DNA from: Defluviitaleaceae bacterium | GTDB taxonomy: Bacteria > Bacillota > Clostridia > Lachnospirales > WQUN01 | Assembly: GCA_009782245.1 (NCBI GenBank) | Contig: WRKK01000340.1 | Coordinates: 1-17,081, forward strand | DNA length: 17,081 nt | Reading direction: 5' to 3' | Part shown: positions 14,036-17,081 of the stretch, one piece after another | Position numbering within the stretch: the stretch's first letter is position 1 | Layout: every line of letters starts with the position of its first letter | The notes under the pieces: model-generated | The model's input: only the letters and a program-made list of their open reading frames with translations | What the model was told of the DNA's origin: nothing | Databases searched by the model: none | Program-made: the position numbers and the translations under genes

Positions 14036-14205
14036 CGGGCGACCGACCCGTCCGCCCCCAACCATTCCGCCCGTTTGCCCCCAACCATGGGGCGGCGTTG
14101 CCGTTCGCCCGTTTGCCCCCAACCATTCCGCCCGTTCGCCCCAAACCACAGGGTGGCGTTGCCGTGCGGCGGACGACCGACCCGTCCGCCAGGCGGATCG
14201 TTCGC
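14036..14205. repeat. GC-rich extragenic repeat block with 51-bp direct repeat
   Basis: Two 51-base copies, 14054-14104 and 14115-14165, start GCCCCCAACCATTCCGCCCG, end GGCGTTGCCGT and differ at five positions by eye. A hairpin GGCGGACG-7 nt-CGTCCGCC is at 14168-14190. Words such as GGGCGACC, CCGTCCGCC and TTGCCCGT are shared with families A and the 8-base repeat. No protein-like frame crosses the block. Confidence 0.8.
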
Positions 14206-14208
14206 CCG

Positions 14209-14246
14209 TTGAAAATTTGAATATATAATTTAATTGGGTAGCCATA
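14209..14246. repeat. 38-bp upstream element, copy 2
   Basis: The sequence starts TTGAAAATTTGAATATA and matches 3288-3325 at about 33 of 38 positions. It ends 29 bases before the start codon of the threonine-synthase-like gene. It contains a TATAAT at 14224-14229 absent from the first copy, but no well-spaced -35 box, so it is only a weak promoter candidate. Confidence 0.75.
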
Positions 14247-14275
14247 CAATAAAACAAAACCCACGGAGGACAACC

Positions 14276-15289
14276 ATGAAATACATTTCAACCCGAGACG
14301 AAACAGCCCAAACTCTAGCCATGCAAGCCGCCGCCAAAATTTCCTGCGAAGACGGCGAACTTTTCGTGCCAGAAACTATGCCCCGCAAATTTGACAACCA
14401 AGATTTGCTGTGCCTTGCGTGGCTGTCGCATAGTCGCCGATTTGCCTATATTATGGGAAAATTTATGAAAGATATTTATATCGGGCTGCCAGCACTTTTT
14501 GGCGATGCCACTTTTGGCAAGCAAACGCCGCAAATTAAAATTGTTGCCGAAACCAAGCAAAATCCGCCAAAAATAACCGCCACAATGGAAAACGCCCTGC
14601 ATTTTGCCCATTTACCAATGCCGATGGTTTACAAATACGCAATAACGGCTCTGCACAACGGCGGCGAGCAACTGCTGGGTTACAACATCGCCCCCAACGA
14701 GGTTGACGAAAAATTGGCGGAAAAGCTGAATTTGCAGCGTGTTCCAAAAGACGGTCAAAATTGGTTTGCGGCGGTTTCTTACATTACCTACTTTATGTCC
14801 GTTTATTGCGAGATTCTTATAAAAGAGTGCATAAAATTGAGCGATTGGATAAATGTGGAAATTCCGCACGATGAAACTTTATGTGCCGCAACCGCCGCTT
14901 TTTACGCAAAAAAAATGGGCTTGCCTGTAAGTAAAATTGTCTGCAATGTGCCGCAAAACAGCGTTTTGTACCAACTTGTGAACCACGGCGAAATATCTGC
15001 GGATTGTTTTACCGAAAAATTAGGCTTGTTTTCGCCGCTTGCCTTGGAGCGGCTACTGTACGGCTTGTTTGATTACAACGAACACGGCACAGACACCGAA
15101 AATATAAACAATGCCGAAAAATCGGGCTTTATTAACGGGATAATTTGTCAACTGAAAACGGGCGAAAAATATATTTTGCCGCAAAATTTGGTTGACAAAC
15201 TGGGGGCAATTTTCGTTTGCGTATGCGAAGAAGAAACACAGCAAACGGCGGCACAACTGGAAAATTTGCCACTTTTTCAGCTTGTTTAG
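14276..15289 (+). CDS. Divergent, shortened threonine-synthase-like protein of doubtful activity
   Basis: The 337-residue protein begins MKYISTRDE, close to the MKYxSTRG start of threonine synthase, followed by a GELFVPETMP segment like the family's GGLYVPExxP. Later parts also align by eye: NWFAAVSYITYFM with the NSINWARI...YF segment, AAFYAKKMGLPVSKIV with the AGYYAKKMGLPI region, VPQNSVL with TNENDVL, and SPLALERLLYGLF with the SSNLERLLFEL region. Threonine synthases are about 430-500 residues, so over 100 are missing. The PLP-lysine motif HGPTxAFKD is not present; a weak remnant may be HLPMPMVYK (about 110-118). The phosphate-binding PTGNFGN loop is replaced by IPHDETLC. It has a good GGAGGA site at 14265-14270; the frame open to 14234 is not needed. 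It is probably an inactive or repurposed paralog. The family assignment is by eye. Confidence 0.68.
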   Translation: MKYISTRDETAQTLAMQAAAKISCEDGELFVPETMPRKFDNQDLLCLAWLSHSRRFAYIMGKFMKDIYIGLPALFGDATFGKQTPQIKIVAETKQNPPKITATMENALHFAHLPMPMVYKYAITALHNGGEQLLGYNIAPNEVDEKLAEKLNLQRVPKDGQNWFAAVSYITYFMSVYCEILIKECIKLSDWINVEIPHDETLCAATAAFYAKKMGLPVSKIVCNVPQNSVLYQLVNHGEISADCFTEKLGLFSPLALERLLYGLFDYNEHGTDTENINNAEKSGFINGIICQLKTGEKYILPQNLVDKLGAIFVCVCEEETQQTAAQLENLPLFQLV

Positions 15290-15318
15290 AAATTTTCGCC
15301 AAACGCTGGTTGACAAAA

Positions 15319-16872
15319 TCACAAATTTATCCACCCCTGCGGATACCGATTTTTAACCCGACCGCCAACCAACTTCCCCCACCCAACAGGAAACCCGCAA
15401 AAACACATCAAAAGCCACTGTTTATCAGCCTTTTTTGCAATAAAATCTTCCCCGTTCGCAAAGTTGCCAATATCAAATTCAAGCGTTTCGCCTTTCAAAT
15501 ATCTGTCGCAAGTTTCGTTGGTTAAATTGTAGCCGCACAGCACATTTTCGCATTGCAACGCCAACGCCATTGCATGAGATGGCTCAAATCGGTCTTTTTT
15601 TAGTTCACCGAGATACAGTCCGCCGCTGGCAACCCGCAAACCCGCCAAATTGGGGGTATCTTTGGGTAGCAAAAATAGCGATTCGCCGAAAAGTGTGAAA
15701 TTTCCAGTTATTGGCGTTTTTACGTTGATTTTGCAGAAATCTTCAAAAAATGCTGGCGGCTTGTTGCGTATATCTTGCGATTTTGCCGATTTTTGGGATT
15801 TTTGGGATTTATTCAGTTTGCCCGTTTTGTGGGATTTTTGGGAACTTTCGGCGTTTACAACAATTTTTGCGGAATCCTCGGCAACTTTGGTTAGCAGACA
15901 CAAAAAATGCCCCTCGCCCTTGACTTTATGCGGAAACAGCCGAACGGCGGCTTGCAACGGCGGAAACCCGCTTGCAAAGCCAAAAGCTCCAACAAAATTT
16001 TCCCCGATAACGCCGCTAATATCGCCCATTTTGCTAATATCCACCGCCGCAAAATTGGCGTGGCTTGCCAAAAAAGCCGAAATTTGCTCTTCGTTTTCGG
16101 TTTTGTTGAATGTGCAAGTAGAATACAGCATTTTTCCGCCAATTTTGAGCATTTGTGCCGCATAATGCAAAATTTCTGTTTGCAAAACGGCACAACTGTT
16201 GGGCTTGTTGGCTGTCCAAGCGGCTATTGCGGCGGCATCTTTGCGGAACATTCCCTCGCCAGAGCAGGGTGCGTCCACCAAAATTTTATCAAAAAAATTG
16301 GCAAAAGCCGCCACCAGCCGCCGCGGACTTTCCTTTAATATGACGGCGTTTGTCGCTCCGCACATGGTCAAATTTTTTACCAAGGCTCGGTTGCGGCTTG
16401 CACTTGCATCGTTGGCGACCAGCAAGCCCGTATTTTGCAAATGCCCCGCAATTTGCACCGATTTCCCGCCTGGTGCGGCGCATAAATCCAAAACTTTTTC
16501 GCCTGGCTGTGGTGCTAAAATCTCCACCGCCGACATTGCGGACGGCTCTTGTAAATAATACAGCCCCGCATTGTACAGCGGATTTTTGGCGGGTCGCACA
16601 GCGGAATCATAATAAAAGCCCGTTTTGCACCATTTCACAGGCTCTAATTTTAGGTCGCCGATAATTTGGCTAAATTGGTTGACAAAATCGGGCGGCGTTA
16701 TTTTTAGCGGATTAACCCGCAAGCCGCTGTATTTCACGTTTGTTGTTATTGCGGCTAAAAAATCGGCTAATTCTTGGGGATTTTTTTCGCTGTTTTTGCC
16801 GTTTTCGCTGTTTTCAGCATTTTCGCAAAACATTTTTTGCATATTTGCGGTAAATTCTGGCGGTAAAATCAT
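15319..16872 (-). CDS. rsmF: 16S rRNA cytosine-C5 methyltransferase, RsmF/NOL1-NOP2-Sun family
   Basis: The 517-residue protein transfers a methyl group from S-adenosylmethionine to C5 of an rRNA cytosine. It starts MILPPEFTANMQKMF, as RsmF proteins do. The SAM site is LDLCAAPGGK (128-137). The two catalytic cysteines are C203 in DAPCSGEGMF and C253 in YSTCTFNKTENE. The C-terminal RNA-binding part contains LRVASGGLYLGELKKDRFEPSHAMALAL, typical of RsmF. Two low-complexity insertions are coded by 9-base repeats: residues 16-32 (ENAENSENGKNSEKN) and about 343-366 (SQKSHKTGKLNKSQKSQKS). ATG 16872 is chosen because AGAAAGG lies seven bases upstream; a TTG at 16911 would overlap the inverted repeat. 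It converges on the preceding gene with 29 bases between stops and no terminator seen. The exact target base is not knowable here. Confidence 0.92.
   Translation of the reverse strand: MILPPEFTANMQKMFCENAENSENGKNSEKNPQELADFLAAITTNVKYSGLRVNPLKITPPDFVNQFSQIIGDLKLEPVKWCKTGFYYDSAVRPAKNPLYNAGLYYLQEPSAMSAVEILAPQPGEKVLDLCAAPGGKSVQIAGHLQNTGLLVANDASASRNRALVKNLTMCGATNAVILKESPRRLVAAFANFFDKILVDAPCSGEGMFRKDAAAIAAWTANKPNSCAVLQTEILHYAAQMLKIGGKMLYSTCTFNKTENEEQISAFLASHANFAAVDISKMGDISGVIGENFVGAFGFASGFPPLQAAVRLFPHKVKGEGHFLCLLTKVAEDSAKIVVNAESSQKSHKTGKLNKSQKSQKSAKSQDIRNKPPAFFEDFCKINVKTPITGNFTLFGESLFLLPKDTPNLAGLRVASGGLYLGELKKDRFEPSHAMALALQCENVLCGYNLTNETCDRYLKGETLEFDIGNFANGEDFIAKKADKQWLLMCFCGFPVGWGKLVGGRVKNRYPQGWINL
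15788..15814 (-). repeat. 9-base tandem repeat in the rsmF linker
   Basis: Units GATTTTTGG, GATTTTTGG and GATTTATTC abut, and another GGGATTTTTGGG is at 15831-15842. On the coding strand this is AAAATCCC-type sequence coding for Lys/Ser/Gln repeats between the methyltransferase and C-terminal domains. Confidence 0.75.
16784..16828 (-). repeat. 9-base tandem repeat in the rsmF N-terminal region
   Basis: Five units of nine bases run TTTTCGCTG, TTTTTGCCG, TTTTCGCTG, TTTTCAGCA, TTTTCGCAA. On the coding strand they give the ENAENSENGKNSEKN stretch. The repeat stays in frame. Confidence 0.8.
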
Positions 16873-16882
16873 GTTGTACCTT

Positions 16883-16911
16883 TCTATAAAACACAAATTG
16901 GTGGTTGACAA
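16883..16911 (-). promoter_or_regulatory. Candidate promoter of the rsmF-like gene
   Basis: On the minus strand TTGTCA (16906-16911) and TATAGA (16883-16888) are 17 bases apart. The -10 box ends 10 bases before ATG 16872, so transcription would begin within a few bases of the start codon and the mRNA would be almost leaderless. The apparent ribosome site AGAAAGG overlaps the -10 box, so both cannot be used from this promoter. Confidence 0.35.
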
Positions 16912-16975
16912 ACGTAGGGGCGGATATTATCCGCCCGTGTGTAAATAACGGGCGGATAATATCCGCCCCTACGTT
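16911..16975. repeat. Perfect 28-bp inverted repeat, nested palindrome
   Basis: The left arm 16911-16938 and right arm 16948-16975 are exact reverse complements around a nine-base loop (GTGTAAATA). Each arm also folds on itself (GGGCGGATA-T-TATCCGCCC). The words GTAGGGGCGGATA and ATCCGCCC occur in the other repeats of the window. It lies between the rsmF-like gene and the gene fragment at the right edge. It could be a small non-coding mobile or repeat unit of BIME/MITE type, or a transcription barrier; it has no T run. Confidence 0.9.
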
Positions 16976-16985
16976 CCAGGCAAAT

Positions 16986-17081
16986 TTACAAAGAAACATC
17001 AACCCCCGCAAAAGCGTTCCTCGCTGGCTCTGTCAAAATTTGCTCGCTTTGCGAACGCATTTGCTCTATTCGTTGGGTCAT
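16986..17081 (-). CDS. Possible C-terminal end of a gene entering from the right
   Basis: A minus-strand frame runs from the window edge to a TAA at 16986-16988. It codes for 31 visible residues, MTQRIEQMRSQSEQ onward, ending FAGVDVSL. The ATG at the very edge may be the start or an internal methionine. The charged helical composition is protein-like, but the stretch is too short to identify. Confidence 0.4.
   Translation of the reverse strand: MTQRIEQMRSQSEQILTEPARNAFAGVDVSL

Noticed and set aside
13408..14088. Minus-strand frame (226 codons) opposite the Gfo/Idh/MocA gene
   Set aside because: It is antisense to a clear enzyme and starts inside repeats; nothing protein-like is seen.
14054..14165. 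Possible CRISPR-like repeats
   Set aside because: Only two copies of a 51-bp unit with a 10-base gap; no regular array, no leader and no cas gene.
15327..15335. DnaA-box-like TTATCCACC
   Set aside because: A single imperfect box inside the end of rsmF, without a cluster or AT-rich unwinding region.
15650..16165. Plus-strand frame (171 codons) opposite rsmF
   Set aside because: The minus-strand methyltransferase has its SAM site and both catalytic cysteines; this is a shadow.

Overview
The window is a chromosomal segment from a Gram-positive bacterium, most likely an uncultured or gut-type member of Clostridia (Bacillota). Four things point there: the block rpmH-rnpA-yidD-yidC-jag(khpB)-mnmE, strong AGGAGG-type ribosome sites with sigma-A promoters (TTGACC-17-TATAAT before rpmH), an AgrA-type LytTR regulator, and a PEGA-domain membrane protein. 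The taxon is inference. No rRNA, tRNA, CRISPR array, transposase or phage gene was found.

Layout. 1-161: GC-rich extragenic repeats. 162-1865 (-): membrane-anchored PEGA-domain protein with a proline-rich repeat tail. 2152-2904 (+): orphan LytTR response regulator, divergent from it. 2905-3428: gene-free stretch with two repeat families, an intrinsic terminator and the rpmH promoter. 3429-7644 (+): rpmH, rnpA, yidD, yidC, jag, mnmE, tightly spaced, with a long hairpin between yidC and jag. 7645-8121: second gene-free stretch, full of repeats and ending in an extended -10 promoter. 8122-14014 (+): probable five-gene operon of GH67 alpha-glucuronidase, rhomboid protease, zinc-ribbon membrane protein, TIM-barrel sugar isomerase/epimerase and Gfo/Idh/MocA oxidoreductase. 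14015-14275: repeats. 14276-15289 (+): shortened, divergent threonine-synthase-like protein. 15319-16872 (-): RsmF-type rRNA m5C methyltransferase, convergent with it. 16911-16975: perfect 28-bp inverted repeat. 16986-17081 (-): possible end of another gene.

How the genes relate. The first block makes ribosomal protein L34, the RNase P protein, the membrane-insertion machinery (YidD, YidC), the RNA-binding protein KhpB/Jag and a tRNA wobble-uridine modification GTPase. The usual neighbours mnmG/rsmG (after mnmE) and dnaA (before rpmH) are absent, so the ancestral origin-proximal cluster is broken at both ends, and both breaks are packed with repeats. The sugar operon would release 4-O-methyl-glucuronic acid from imported xylan fragments inside the cell and carry out isomerase and NAD-dependent redox steps; the rhomboid and zinc-ribbon genes between them have no obvious sugar role. 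No single new defence or mobile system is evident. The most interesting items are the catalytically doubtful threonine synthase relative, YidC with an extra-large outer loop, the layered extragenic repeats, and 9-nt (three-codon) tandem repeats that recur in flexible parts of several unrelated proteins.
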